In this document: positions 18,167-26,846 of the stretch, piece after piece
How the letters are laid out: every line of letters starts with the position of its first letter
Numbering within the stretch: position 1 is the first letter of the stretch
DNA from: Desulfurococcales archaeon
Lineage (GTDB): Archaea; Thermoproteota; Thermoprotei_A; Sulfolobales; NBVN01
Assembly (NCBI GenBank): GCA_023255955.1
Contig: JAGDWD010000004.1
Span: forward strand, 51,908 to 115,907
Length of the DNA stretch: 64,000 nt
Reading direction: 5' to 3'
The notes under the pieces: model-generated
Told to the model about the DNA's origin: nothing
Database searches by the model: none
What the model saw: the letters and a program-made list of their open reading frames with translations, nothing else
Position numbers and translations under genes: made by a program

Positions 18167-19714
18167 CTACTTGTAGAGTATGCTCTTATACCCCTCGAAG
18201 ACCTCGAGCTCCTCTTTAGGTGTGCGGGTTACGAAGCTAACTACTAAAGTCACGACAATATTTGCTGCTAGACCTATGAGTCCGGCAACCGCGGCGTGGT
18301 AGGTTACCGGCATCCCGAAGTACTTCCCCGTCTGAGCAGTGAATAGAGCTACGAGGACCGACCCTACGGCAAATCCTGAGATAGCTCCATATTTGTTGAT
18401 TATCTTCGCCTTAGGTATGACCATCTGCAGTGTCATCGGTACTAGCTGAAGCCCGCCAGCAACAGCTATGGAGGTTATATCGAATATTAGGCCAGGCTTT
18501 AGGAGCGCGAAGTACCAGCCTATCAGCATCCACACAAACATTAGTACCCTACTAACTAGGACGTACTCGCTCTCCGGCTTCCCAGGTCTCACATACCTCT
18601 GGTAGATGTCCCTAGTTAGCAGGAGGGAGGTGGAGCCTAGGAACGAGTCTAAGGTCGACATTGCCGCAGAGACGGCTCCGGCTAGTAGGAAGCCGGCGAG
18701 TACAGGGTGTGTGAACTTGATTATCATGGTAGCCATGACGGCGTCAGCGCTACCGTACTGCTTAGTGAGAGCTGATATGAATCCCTTATCAAGAACACCC
18801 GGCATACCGACCTCGTTGACCACGGCAGCAGCTAACCCCACCATGGCTGCCGGGATGTAGTAAGAGGAGAGGTATATTGCCGTACCTAGAGCAGAGGCTT
18901 TCAGGGCCTTCTCGTCCTTAGCAACATAGTACTTTATCCAGAGATGTGGTAACAGCATCAAGCCGGGGCCATAGATCATGAGAGTTCCCAACATCATCAG
19001 CGGATCCCAGTTCATGGTGAGTAGCCCGGGCTTTAACTGCCTGAGCTGATTCATTACGTCCGGGAGACCTCCAGGTGCTAGCCTACCCAAGATAAGGACG
19101 CCTGCCAGGAATACACCAACATACATCCAGACTCCTTGCAGTACATCGGTCCAGTAAGCAGCTCTCAGGCCACCTAAGATCATGTAGATCGTGGCTACGA
19201 CCATTAATAGTAATGACCCGTAAGCATATGGGATGGCCCCACCGCTACCGATGTCCATGATGAGTCCGAGACCCACTGCCTGAACTACTATGTAAGCAAT
19301 GACGAAGATAGCCATTATCGCGGCAACAAGAACTCTCAGTAACTCACTCTTGTAGAAGTCCGCCAACGCATCTGCTGGTGATATGTGGCCCCTAGCCTTA
19401 CCCAACTTCATGAGCCTCACACCTGCGAGATACATGAACACAGCTGCTAGGGTTGTCCAGGCAGATGAAGCTACCCAGAACGTTATCCCGGTCGTGGCGA
19501 ACGTAGCTACACTCGTAAGGAAGGCGAAGGCACTGTGGTAGGTAGCAGCTGTAGCAAGGAACGTAACTAGAATGCCGGCTCTTCTACTCAGTACGTAGAA
19601 GTCCTCTAAGCTCTTCTTCAGGACCCTCCCAGAGAGGAAACCTATTATTATCACTAGGACACAGTACACGAAGATTATAGATGTGGTTATCTGGTAGGCA
19701 TCCATTTCAACCAC
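18167..19714 (-). CDS. Sodium/solute symporter (SSS family)
   Basis: A 515-residue membrane protein with about 13 hydrophobic segments. SSS hallmarks seen are an early FLATAATYHSAFAFL region, MILGGLRAAYWTDVLQG and GAVSAAMSTLDSFLGSTSLL, the last carrying the Ser/Asp positions near the sodium site. The family co-transports Na+ with organic acids, amino acids or sugars. It overlaps a small two-helix gene by 8 bases and lies across a divergent promoter from the 5-oxoprolinase operon, so 5-oxoproline or a related acid is a reasonable but unproven substrate. Confidence 0.9.
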   Translation of the reverse strand: MVEMDAYQITTSIIFVYCVLVIIIGFLSGRVLKKSLEDFYVLSRRAGILVTFLATAATYHSAFAFLTSVATFATTGITFWVASSAWTTLAAVFMYLAGVRLMKLGKARGHISPADALADFYKSELLRVLVAAIMAIFVIAYIVVQAVGLGLIMDIGSGGAIPYAYGSLLLMVVATIYMILGGLRAAYWTDVLQGVWMYVGVFLAGVLILGRLAPGGLPDVMNQLRQLKPGLLTMNWDPLMMLGTLMIYGPGLMLLPHLWIKYYVAKDEKALKASALGTAIYLSSYYIPAAMVGLAAAVVNEVGMPGVLDKGFISALTKQYGSADAVMATMIIKFTHPVLAGFLLAGAVSAAMSTLDSFLGSTSLLLTRDIYQRYVRPGKPESEYVLVSRVLMFVWMLIGWYFALLKPGLIFDITSIAVAGGLQLVPMTLQMVIPKAKIINKYGAISGFAVGSVLVALFTAQTGKYFGMPVTYHAAVAGLIGLAANIVVTLVVSFVTRTPKEELEVFEGYKSILYK

Positions 19715-19928
19715 CCATTAGGTCGTAGACTGCGTATGCTATGAGTACCAGTATTGTTACGGTCCACCACATCAGTGAGTATGCATAGGTACTACTCAGA
19801 CCCCACAGGGAAGGTGCTGGGCTATTAACTAGGTAGACACCGAAAGCAGCAGCCCACAGTACTATGACGATAGCGACAAAGAGGGACTCACGCTTTCCTC
19901 TATGTTTGGGGGTAGCTGGCTGTGTCAA
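19707..19928 (-). CDS. Small two-helix membrane protein, DUF3311-like symporter partner
   Basis: A 73-residue protein with two hydrophobic helices (about residues 16-34 and 50-70) joined by a short outside loop. Small proteins of this plan, DUF3311 type, commonly precede SSS symporter genes. The 8-base overlap supports translational coupling. The start is TTG, about 20 bases from a BoxA-like block. Confidence 0.7.
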   Translation of the reverse strand: MTQPATPKHRGKRESLFVAIVIVLWAAAFGVYLVNSPAPSLWGLSSTYAYSLMWWTVTILVLIAYAVYDLMGG

Positions 19929-19939
19929 GGCACGCTCAC

Positions 19940-20008
19940 AATAATATATTATATTGTAAAGTTTATATTTTTACTGTTTATACAACGTAGCTATTTTTTA
20001 TATATGCC
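19940..20008. promoter_or_regulatory. AT-rich divergent promoter between symporter and pxpABC
   Basis: The block contains ataatatattatattg and tttttatatatg, giving BoxA candidates for both directions. Expression of the symporter and 5-oxoprolinase genes may be coordinated from here. Confidence 0.45.
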
Positions 20009-20079
20009 CCTAGATGAGGATGGCACAGCGGGTTCACTGACTTATTAGCTTATGGACTAGTACATTCCTGGTAGAGTCT

Positions 20080-20850
20080 ATGGTTCGAAGAGTTGATCTT
20101 AACACAGATGCTGGAGAGTCTTTTGGGAGGTGGACTCTCGTAGATGAGTCCCAGCTTTTCCGCTACGTAACCTCAGCTAACGTAGCTTGTGGATTCCACG
20201 CGGGTGACCCGGTTAGTATATGGAGAACCATCAAGATCGCTAAGTCGTTGGGGGTAGCTGTCGGTGCCCACCCAGGGTTCCCGGATCTTATGGGCTTTGG
20301 TAGGAGGGAGATGTACTTGAGTGTGGAGGAGCTTAAGTCCTACGTGATATACCAGCTCGGTGCTCTTAACGCGTTCCTTAAGGTTGAGGGGATGAGGATG
20401 CAGCACGTGAAGGCCCACGGCGCGCTCTACAACATGGCGTGGGTTAGAGAGGATTACGCTAGAGCTATAGCGGAGGCTGTACATATGTACGATCCAAACC
20501 TCATCTTAGTAGCACCCTTCGGCTCAGCTATGGCTAAGGCGGCGAGTGAGTTAGGCCTTAAGGTAGCTTTCGAAGCCTTCATAGATAGGGGATACACCTC
20601 GGACGGTAAGCTTGCTCCTAGGGGGGCCCCCGGAGCCTTAATAACAGACATAGACAAGGTCATAGAGAGAGCTATTTCAATAGTCGATAAGGGGTTGATC
20701 ACCTCAATAGATGGGAAGACTATTGAGGTCGTAGCCCACACACTCTGCATACATGGAGATAGCCCCAACGCAATTGAGATAGCTAGGACCGTTAACCAGA
20801 AGCTGAGGGAGGTAGGCATAGAGATAGCTCCGATAGCTAGGGTAATATAG
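20080..20850 (+). CDS. pxpA: 5-oxoprolinase subunit A (LamB/YcsF family)
   Basis: A 256-residue LamB/YcsF protein with the opening VDLNTDAGESFGRW, the metal-site-like NVACGFHAGDP and VGAHPGFPDLMGFGRREM, and VKAHGALYN; these are diagnostic. With PxpB and PxpC it forms the ATP-dependent enzyme that opens 5-oxoproline (pyroglutamate) to glutamate. It is the first gene of a tight three-gene operon. Confidence 0.93.
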   Translation: MVRRVDLNTDAGESFGRWTLVDESQLFRYVTSANVACGFHAGDPVSIWRTIKIAKSLGVAVGAHPGFPDLMGFGRREMYLSVEELKSYVIYQLGALNAFLKVEGMRMQHVKAHGALYNMAWVREDYARAIAEAVHMYDPNLILVAPFGSAMAKAASELGLKVAFEAFIDRGYTSDGKLAPRGAPGALITDIDKVIERAISIVDKGLITSIDGKTIEVVAHTLCIHGDSPNAIEIARTVNQKLREVGIEIAPIARVI

Positions 20851-20852
20851 GT

Positions 20853-21572
20853 ATGGGCGTGAAGGAGATAAGGATAGTGAGGAGTGGTGGGTACGTAGTA
20901 CACGTCGATATATGTGTCGAGGTAAGTATGGAGTGTGTTAAGGAGGTTCACAAGCTCTACTACGCAACTAAGAAGGAGCTCAGCGGGTTCGTTGAGGAGG
21001 TAGTTCCAGGCGTCTCGTCCCTAGCAGTATACTACGACCCTAGGTTAACCAGCTCAGAACAGATAGAGTCGAAAATCCGGGACTTGTGGCTATGGGCGAG
21101 GAACATAGAGCTGAAGGACCTCTACAGACCTAGGAAGTTCACCATACCGGCAGCATACGGAGGAGACTTCGGCCCAGACCTACAGTCCGTTGCTGGCTGG
21201 GCTAAGCTAACTGAGGAGGAGGTGGTTAGGATCCACACATCGAGGGCCTACACCGTCATAACACTGGGGTTCACACCAGGCTTCGTTTACCTAGGGGAGG
21301 TGGACCCTGTGATAGCAGCGCCGAGACTTGAGACACCTAGGGTGAGGATACCGAGGGGGTCTGTCGGGATTGCTGGGAGGATGACAGGAATCTACGGTCT
21401 GGAAAGCCCTGGTGGGTGGAGACTTATAGGCCGAACCCCTCTAACTATGTTCGACCCTAAGAAGGATCCCCCAATACCGATATCACCGGGTGATCAGGTG
21501 GAGTTCAAGGCAATAAAGCCTGAGGAATTCGATAGACTCGTCGGGGTGTTCGTAGGTGACTACACAGCGTAG
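20853..21572 (+). CDS. pxpB: 5-oxoprolinase subunit B (KipI family)
   Basis: A 239-residue KipI-like protein with ITLGFTPGFVYLGEVDP, TPRVRIPRGSVGIAGRMTGI and SPGGWRLIGRTPLTMFD, the conserved core of the PxpB/KipI family. Its subunit C partner follows with a 17-base overlap. It starts 2 bases after pxpA. Cyclophilin-like fold; works only in complex with A and C. Confidence 0.93.
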   Translation: MGVKEIRIVRSGGYVVHVDICVEVSMECVKEVHKLYYATKKELSGFVEEVVPGVSSLAVYYDPRLTSSEQIESKIRDLWLWARNIELKDLYRPRKFTIPAAYGGDFGPDLQSVAGWAKLTEEEVVRIHTSRAYTVITLGFTPGFVYLGEVDPVIAAPRLETPRVRIPRGSVGIAGRMTGIYGLESPGGWRLIGRTPLTMFDPKKDPPIPISPGDQVEFKAIKPEEFDRLVGVFVGDYTA

Positions 21573-22542
21573 CCTGCAGGTAGTTCTAGCAGCTGGGTTC
21601 ACCACGGTGCAGGATCTAGGTAGGAAAGGATTTAGGTCGTTGGGGGTTCCCGTCTCCGGAGCTCTCGACAGGTTATCAGCTGTATACGCTAACGCCTTAG
21701 TAGGTAATGAACCGGCATCACCGGTCATAGAGGTGATAGGATCGCTAGCAGTGAAGTTCGGGGTTGACACCGTAGTAGCTGTGGCAGGAGGCTACCCCAG
21801 GGTGTTCTTAAACGACGTTGAGGTAAGGCCTTGGAATCCCATCTACTGCAGTCGAGGGAGCGTGCTCAGGGTCGTTCCGAGCGGGGTGGGTTACGTTCAC
21901 TACATAGCGGTTTCAGGGGGCGTGGTCTGCGATAAGGTACTTGGGAGTGCTTCTACGTATGTGAGAGGAGGTATGGGATGTCTCGGCAGAACCCTCAAGT
22001 ACGGGGATGTCCTGGAGATAGGGCTTACCGACGTAGTGGATGTGTGGGGTAGGGTCTCGGATTTAAAACCTCCTCAACAGCTCGTGGAGATCCACTCAAG
22101 TATAGGTAAGGATGCGCTGACTCTCAGAGCAACGGAGGGCATTCACTCGAGCTTATTGAGTGACGTGGATGTGCTTCTTAGGGGTGAGTACGTTGTGTCA
22201 GCTGAGAGTGATAGAATGGGATACAGACTTGAGGGGGAGTCCTTAGGCTCAGCTAAGGGGTTGGGGCGTCTACCGTCAACACCTACTGACAGGGGCTATG
22301 TTCAGGTACCCCCCGACGGTAAGCCCATAGTACTCATGTCCGACGCTCAGACGACTGGGGGGTACGCGGTAGCACTCCACGTAGTTCCACCAGACGTAGA
22401 CCTGCTAGCACAGCTAAGTCCGGGGCGGAGGGTGAGGTTCAAGCTTGTGAGTATAGAGGAAGCAGAGCAGGAGGTTAGGAGGTACCTGGATGAGCTAGAG
22501 AAGCCGAGGCTTATCCGGGAGGAGCTAGAGTACTGGGGCTGA
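21556..22542 (+). CDS. pxpC: 5-oxoprolinase subunit C (KipA/biotin-dependent carboxylase-like)
   Basis: A 328-residue KipA-family protein. Motifs: FTTVQDLGRKGFRSLGVPVSG at the N-terminus, VVAVAGGYPRVFLN, ESDRMGYRLEG and a C-terminal DAQTTGGYAVALHVVPPD, all typical of PxpC. Its GTG start lies inside the end of pxpB, which indicates translational coupling. It ends the operon; the next gene is convergent. Confidence 0.93.
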   Translation: MTTQRSLQVVLAAGFTTVQDLGRKGFRSLGVPVSGALDRLSAVYANALVGNEPASPVIEVIGSLAVKFGVDTVVAVAGGYPRVFLNDVEVRPWNPIYCSRGSVLRVVPSGVGYVHYIAVSGGVVCDKVLGSASTYVRGGMGCLGRTLKYGDVLEIGLTDVVDVWGRVSDLKPPQQLVEIHSSIGKDALTLRATEGIHSSLLSDVDVLLRGEYVVSAESDRMGYRLEGESLGSAKGLGRLPSTPTDRGYVQVPPDGKPIVLMSDAQTTGGYAVALHVVPPDVDLLAQLSPGRRVRFKLVSIEEAEQEVRRYLDELEKPRLIREELEYWG

Positions 22543-22563
22543 GGTAACACTCAAAACACGTTT

Positions 22564-23562
22564 TCATTCGTGACCCACCGGTCGGCAACATTCCTCGAGG
22601 ATGTTAACCACGTCATCAGCTACGCCACCAACAGCTCTCAAGCCAGCGACTATCGAGCCACAGCACGCCCTAACCCTCTGCTCCATTACCTCGACCTCGA
22701 TACCGGCATACTCCCTGAGGTACTCCACCAGGAGCTGTTTAAGGATGTCTCTATTCTCAGTGTAGACGGAGCCGGTGAAACCCACCTTCCTAACACCGAG
22801 TTTCCTGACAGCTACCGCGACTTGCCGAGCAAAGCTCCTCAATTCCGACTCAACCAGTTTTTTCGCGGTGGCGTCACCCTCCCTGTAGGACTCCACTACC
22901 AGGCTAGCTAGGGATGCTATAGCTACCTTAGGGTTCTCAGAGCGGTACACATAGTTAAGGACGTCAGTAGAGGATCTGAAGCCCTTCCTGTCAGCGACCT
23001 TCAAGGCGAGACTGGAGCACTCCTTTAATCCCTCAAAACACTCCAATACCTCCCTCAGAGCCCCGGAACCGAGTCTGAAAGCACTCCCTTCATCGCCTAG
23101 AAGATGCCCCCAACCACCAACCCTCACGACGGCGGAGCTGGAGGCACCGTAGACACTGCTCCCAGTTCCGAGGATCCCGACCACGCCGTCATCAAGTAGG
23201 AATACTGAGGCATGCGCTGCGACTACGTCCTCGAACACCAGTATCCGGTTAGGTGGGTAGCTAATCCTCCTAGCTACGTAGTTCCGTAAGACCTCAGCTG
23301 AGCTCCTATCCACTATACCAGCAGCTGATATTGCTACTAAGCTAAGCTTAGATGTGTCTAACCCAGCTCCAGACAGGGAGCTCAGGATCGTGGTAGCTAT
23401 GACCTCCCCAGCACGCTCTAACCCAACTACAGAGGGGTTCGCCGGGCCTCCCACAGTAAAGGAGCACTTCCCGGAAGTAGTCTCGACAACTACGATCTCA
23501 GTCTTAGTAGCGCCAGCATCAACCCCGACTAGAACGGTGCTTCGTACCTGATCGAGGGTCAT
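22564..23562 (-). CDS. N-acetylglucosamine kinase-like protein (BadF/BadG/BcrA/BcrD ATPase family)
   Basis: A 332-residue ASKHA-fold kinase. The phosphate-1 loop is VGVDAGATKTEIVVVE, and GILGTGSSVYG followed by GGWGHLLGDEGSAFRLG is the signature of the GlcNAc kinase/BadF family. It likely phosphorylates GlcNAc or glucosamine released by the GH84 enzyme encoded 6 bases upstream. It is the last gene of the minus-strand amino-sugar cluster. Confidence 0.82.
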   Translation of the reverse strand: MTLDQVRSTVLVGVDAGATKTEIVVVETTSGKCSFTVGGPANPSVVGLERAGEVIATTILSSLSGAGLDTSKLSLVAISAAGIVDRSSAEVLRNYVARRISYPPNRILVFEDVVAAHASVFLLDDGVVGILGTGSSVYGASSSAVVRVGGWGHLLGDEGSAFRLGSGALREVLECFEGLKECSSLALKVADRKGFRSSTDVLNYVYRSENPKVAIASLASLVVESYREGDATAKKLVESELRSFARQVAVAVRKLGVRKVGFTGSVYTENRDILKQLLVEYLREYAGIEVEVMEQRVRACCGSIVAGLRAVGGVADDVVNILEECCRPVGHE

Positions 23563-23568
23563 GGGACC

Positions 23569-24798
23569 CTAAACCTCGGGCTTGACGTAGGCCTTAGCAT
23601 ACCAAGGTACTTTCCTAGCTACTACCCCGAAAACATCCTTAACCATCCGCTCAGATGTCATTGGTGGGTTGTATTCCCCAGCGGTCTGCACCTTCCAGCT
23701 TAGGTAGGTACTCTCACCCTTAGCGTACCTAGCTATGGAAGCCATCTTACCTAGGACAGGCTCCAACTCCTTCAGGAGCTTTCTGTTGTTCAAGGTCTCA
23801 AACAAGTTGTTAACTACCTCTAACACCTCGTCAGCATTCTCCTTAGTCACGCTATCCTCATTTAAGTCCATGAAGCTGGCCTTATTGAAGTCTACGAACC
23901 TTCTCAACCAGTACCTAGCAGCCTTATTGGCGAGGTAGTCTACGGCGTCCGACAGGCTCTTCTCGGGATTGTAGCTCCCGCTAAGTGCCTCAGCTACTGT
24001 GTACAGAGGTATCTTAGATGCTTCATACTGGTTCATCGGGTTAGAGACGTAACCTGAGACGAGCTCCTTAATTTTCTCCGGCCTGTTCCTGATAGGTCCC
24101 ATATGTAACCTGGTTAACCCGTTCACTATGAAGTAGTCGTTAACTGGGTAGTTATCCCATATAAACGGCTTGCGGTCAAGTAACCTGCTCACCGACTCCA
24201 GGTCATCCTCACTGATACGGTATGAAGCTACCCACATACCAGTCCAGACAATCCTCACTTCAGAGTCAACAGCTTTGCCTAGTTCCCGCATGTAGTCCTC
24301 CTTAAGTCCGTAGTAGAATGTGGGGCAGAGAATCAGAGATCTAGGTCTGAGATCCTTAAGTACGGAGTTAGTGACGAAAGCTTGTGCTTCTGCCAGGGTC
24401 TTAAAGCCCTTCCCCCTCAGGACTGGGGGTATGTCATCTAGAAATAGGGCAAGGTCTGAGATACCTACCTCCATCACCCACTCAAACTTCCTCAGCAACA
24501 TGCCCAGGTCGTCCCTGGATGAGTAGTCCATGTCCAGGCCGGGACTCAGCGCGAAGACTATTCTCACCCCGTACCTAGACGCAGAGTCTAGGAGCATAGC
24601 TAGGTTATTAGCAAACCCGGTGTCGTATGGGAGTCTCCACCAGTCCCTGTGGAGCCTGTCCCACTTCGGCGCGTATATGTACGTATCCAGACCTACCCTA
24701 CCCATGAACTCCATGAGGTTTATCCTGTCAATCCAATCCCACATCTGACCATAGAAACCCTCTACGACGCCGAACATACCTACCTCCCCCGGTAACAT
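23569..24798 (-). CDS. Glycoside hydrolase family 84 beta-N-acetylglucosaminidase
   Basis: A 409-residue protein with the GH84 opening GVVEGFYGQMWDW and the paired catalytic aspartates in LFLDDIPP (Asp121, Asp122), which support substrate-assisted hydrolysis through the N-acetyl group. TYIYAPKWD and LSPGLDMDYSS are also family motifs. No signal peptide is visible, so it acts inside the cell, presumably on imported chitooligosaccharides or glycoprotein-derived GlcNAc. A kinase gene follows after 6 bases. Confidence 0.88.
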   Translation of the reverse strand: MLPGEVGMFGVVEGFYGQMWDWIDRINLMEFMGRVGLDTYIYAPKWDRLHRDWWRLPYDTGFANNLAMLLDSASRYGVRIVFALSPGLDMDYSSRDDLGMLLRKFEWVMEVGISDLALFLDDIPPVLRGKGFKTLAEAQAFVTNSVLKDLRPRSLILCPTFYYGLKEDYMRELGKAVDSEVRIVWTGMWVASYRISEDDLESVSRLLDRKPFIWDNYPVNDYFIVNGLTRLHMGPIRNRPEKIKELVSGYVSNPMNQYEASKIPLYTVAEALSGSYNPEKSLSDAVDYLANKAARYWLRRFVDFNKASFMDLNEDSVTKENADEVLEVVNNLFETLNNRKLLKELEPVLGKMASIARYAKGESTYLSWKVQTAGEYNPPMTSERMVKDVFGVVARKVPWYAKAYVKPEV

Positions 24799-24857
24799 AT
24801 TGAGAGGCAGTTATCTATGTACTGACCTAGTGGAAATATCATGTGCCCACCAGCAGG

Positions 24858-25613
24858 TTATAGGAATCTGAGGATGTTGAAGTACTTCTCGATATAGCTT
24901 CTGTTACGTTCCTTCCCTCCAGGAACATTAACGCTTGTCCAGACCTCCGGTTCGTAACCCTGCTCTAAGAGTATTTCTGCTGCTCTAGCATTCACTAGGT
25001 GCACTATGAACGAGTTCACTATAGTTGATACAGGAAATACCCTCACACTCTGAGACAACTCGTACGCGGCATCACCGTCAGGTACCTTATTGTCGATGAC
25101 TAGGTCTACTACCTCATATAGCTTCTTGGCTTCCGGGTTCTCCGGTGGGAGCTTCCTCGAGTACTCGAGGGAGGTTATCCCAACGGTTTTAACACCCCGG
25201 GATCTGAGCTCCAGGGCCATCTCTACCGGTCCCGAGTTCTTCCCTGAGTTACTTACGATTATTGCGACGGAGTTCGGCACTATATTCAGGGAGTTCACTA
25301 TAGCCTTAGAATACCCAGGGAGTTTCTCCAGGGCACTCGCCCTCAGAGCTGACGGTACACCAAGCATTGACAGATCCACTACCGGGTAGACCCTGACCAG
25401 CTCCCCAGCTCTGAATGCCGTCTCGAGGGCTACGAGCATTGAGTGTCCGGTACCGAAAACGTATTCAAGACCTCCTAACCTCATAGCCTCCGCAACTAGT
25501 TGAGCGGCTCTCTCTATGCTCTCACCACTCTCACTCACAACTCGTTGAAGGAGTTCTGAGGTTAGTCCAGCAATGTTGCTTAACGTCCTGAAGCTACTCA
25601 CACCTAACACCAA
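24858..25613 (-). CDS. SIS-domain sugar-phosphate protein (UPF0309-like)
   Basis: A 251-residue single SIS domain: VFGTGHSMLVALETAFRAGE and IVSNSGKNSGPVEMALE form the phosphosugar-binding loops. The layout resembles UPF0309/DUF2529 proteins near amino-sugar genes. It may isomerise, hydrate or sense a GlcNAc-derived sugar phosphate; the reaction is not known. It lies 59 bases upstream of the GH84 gene on the same strand. Confidence 0.8.
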   Translation of the reverse strand: MVLGVSSFRTLSNIAGLTSELLQRVVSESGESIERAAQLVAEAMRLGGLEYVFGTGHSMLVALETAFRAGELVRVYPVVDLSMLGVPSALRASALEKLPGYSKAIVNSLNIVPNSVAIIVSNSGKNSGPVEMALELRSRGVKTVGITSLEYSRKLPPENPEAKKLYEVVDLVIDNKVPDGDAAYELSQSVRVFPVSTIVNSFIVHLVNARAAEILLEQGYEPEVWTSVNVPGGKERNRSYIEKYFNILRFL

Positions 25614-25662
25614 GAGTTATCCTGCTAAGATAATTAGAATTAACACGTTACGTAATTTAACC

Positions 25663-26823
25663 CTAATGTCTACGCATAATAGACGCTAAGACGGTGTTGT
25701 GAACCAATGGTCTGACGAGCCTTATCATCTCGTTAGCCCTAGTCGGGTGGACTCTATTCGTGAAGAAGACTACCGCTAAAGAGTCTAGTGGTGATATCAG
25801 GATGGACGTCCCCGTAAACCCTGTGTGACCTAACATAACTGAGTGCCTGGCATCTACTAACGTCCCGGGAAGTCGGTCAGGCTCGTAGACCTGCCAGCCC
25901 AGGCCATAGCAAACGTTTGAGCATGACCAGGCCCTCATAAAGGTAGATGCGGTCACCGGGGAGATTAGGGCATCACTGGTTCCCCTATAGGAGCTGAGGA
26001 GCTCGAAGACTATCTTAGCGGCATCGAGAGTTGTTGTGAAGAGTCCTGCGTGACCTGATACCCCATCCATAGCGAAGGCATTCTCGTCGTGGACCTCACC
26101 GACAATAACACCCCCACGCCAGTCCACTACTTCAGTAGCAACTATCTCACTCCTGCTGAACCCGGCTTTCAGGGGGTTAAACGATGTTCTCACAAGTTTT
26201 AGTGGTGATGAGACGAGCTTCTCGAAGAGTCTGTCGATCCTCTCCCCAGTAACTTTCTCAGCTATGTACGTTAACACTATGTAGTTGACATCGCTGTACA
26301 CCACATCCGTCCCAGGCTCGTAGGCAGGGAAAGACCTGAGAGCCTCAGCGAGGACCTCATCCCTGTCCCTACAGGTCTTATAGAGAGGTAGCCATGCTGG
26401 GAGACCTGATGTATGGGAGAGAAGCATCCAGAGCTCGACTCTCTCCTTAGCCTGGTTAGAGCCTGCCACTGTCAGCCTAAACTCCGGGACTACGTCGACC
26501 GCCTTCTGCCTTAAGCTAAGTAAGCCCTCCTCCACCAGTTTAGCATATACTGTTGATGTGACCAGGGACTTGGTGAGTGACGCTACATCAAAGAGGTAGT
26601 CGACTCCGAGAGACCTCCTCTCAGGAACCACCTCCGCAAAACCTGAAACCTTCCTCATAACGACGCAGTCATCCTTCAGGACAAGCAGGTCGTAACCCGG
26701 ATAGGCAGATCCAACGTATTTCTCAGCTACGAGCTCTGCCCGGGTGAGCCTGACCTTACTTAGACCTACCTCCTCAGGATCACACATCCGGAGCATCCTG
26801 AACCCCCGACATGACCGACTCAC
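25663..26823 (-). CDS. Serine hydrolase of the beta-lactamase/class C PBP fold
   Basis: A 386-residue protein with the S-x-x-K catalytic motif SLTK (Ser82, Lys85), the Y-x-N-type YSDVNYI, HTSGLPAW and a C-terminal LGHTGFTGTS in place of the usual KTG box. These are features of class C beta-lactamase-like esterases and amidases. No signal peptide is seen, so it is cytosolic. Its place between the SIS gene and nagA suggests an esterase, amidase or deacylase step in amino-sugar use. ATG codons 27-36 bases in are alternative starts. Confidence 0.8.
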   Translation of the reverse strand: MSRSCRGFRMLRMCDPEEVGLSKVRLTRAELVAEKYVGSAYPGYDLLVLKDDCVVMRKVSGFAEVVPERRSLGVDYLFDVASLTKSLVTSTVYAKLVEEGLLSLRQKAVDVVPEFRLTVAGSNQAKERVELWMLLSHTSGLPAWLPLYKTCRDRDEVLAEALRSFPAYEPGTDVVYSDVNYIVLTYIAEKVTGERIDRLFEKLVSSPLKLVRTSFNPLKAGFSRSEIVATEVVDWRGGVIVGEVHDENAFAMDGVSGHAGLFTTTLDAAKIVFELLSSYRGTSDALISPVTASTFMRAWSCSNVCYGLGWQVYEPDRLPGTLVDARHSVMLGHTGFTGTSILISPLDSLAVVFFTNRVHPTRANEMIRLVRPLVHNTVLASIMRRH

Positions 26824-26846
26824 CTAGTTACCTGGACTTAAAGTAT

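Noticed and set aside
20173..20951. Long minus-strand ORFs opposite pxpA
   Set aside because: The PxpA motifs on the plus strand are unmistakable, and the antisense products show no domain.
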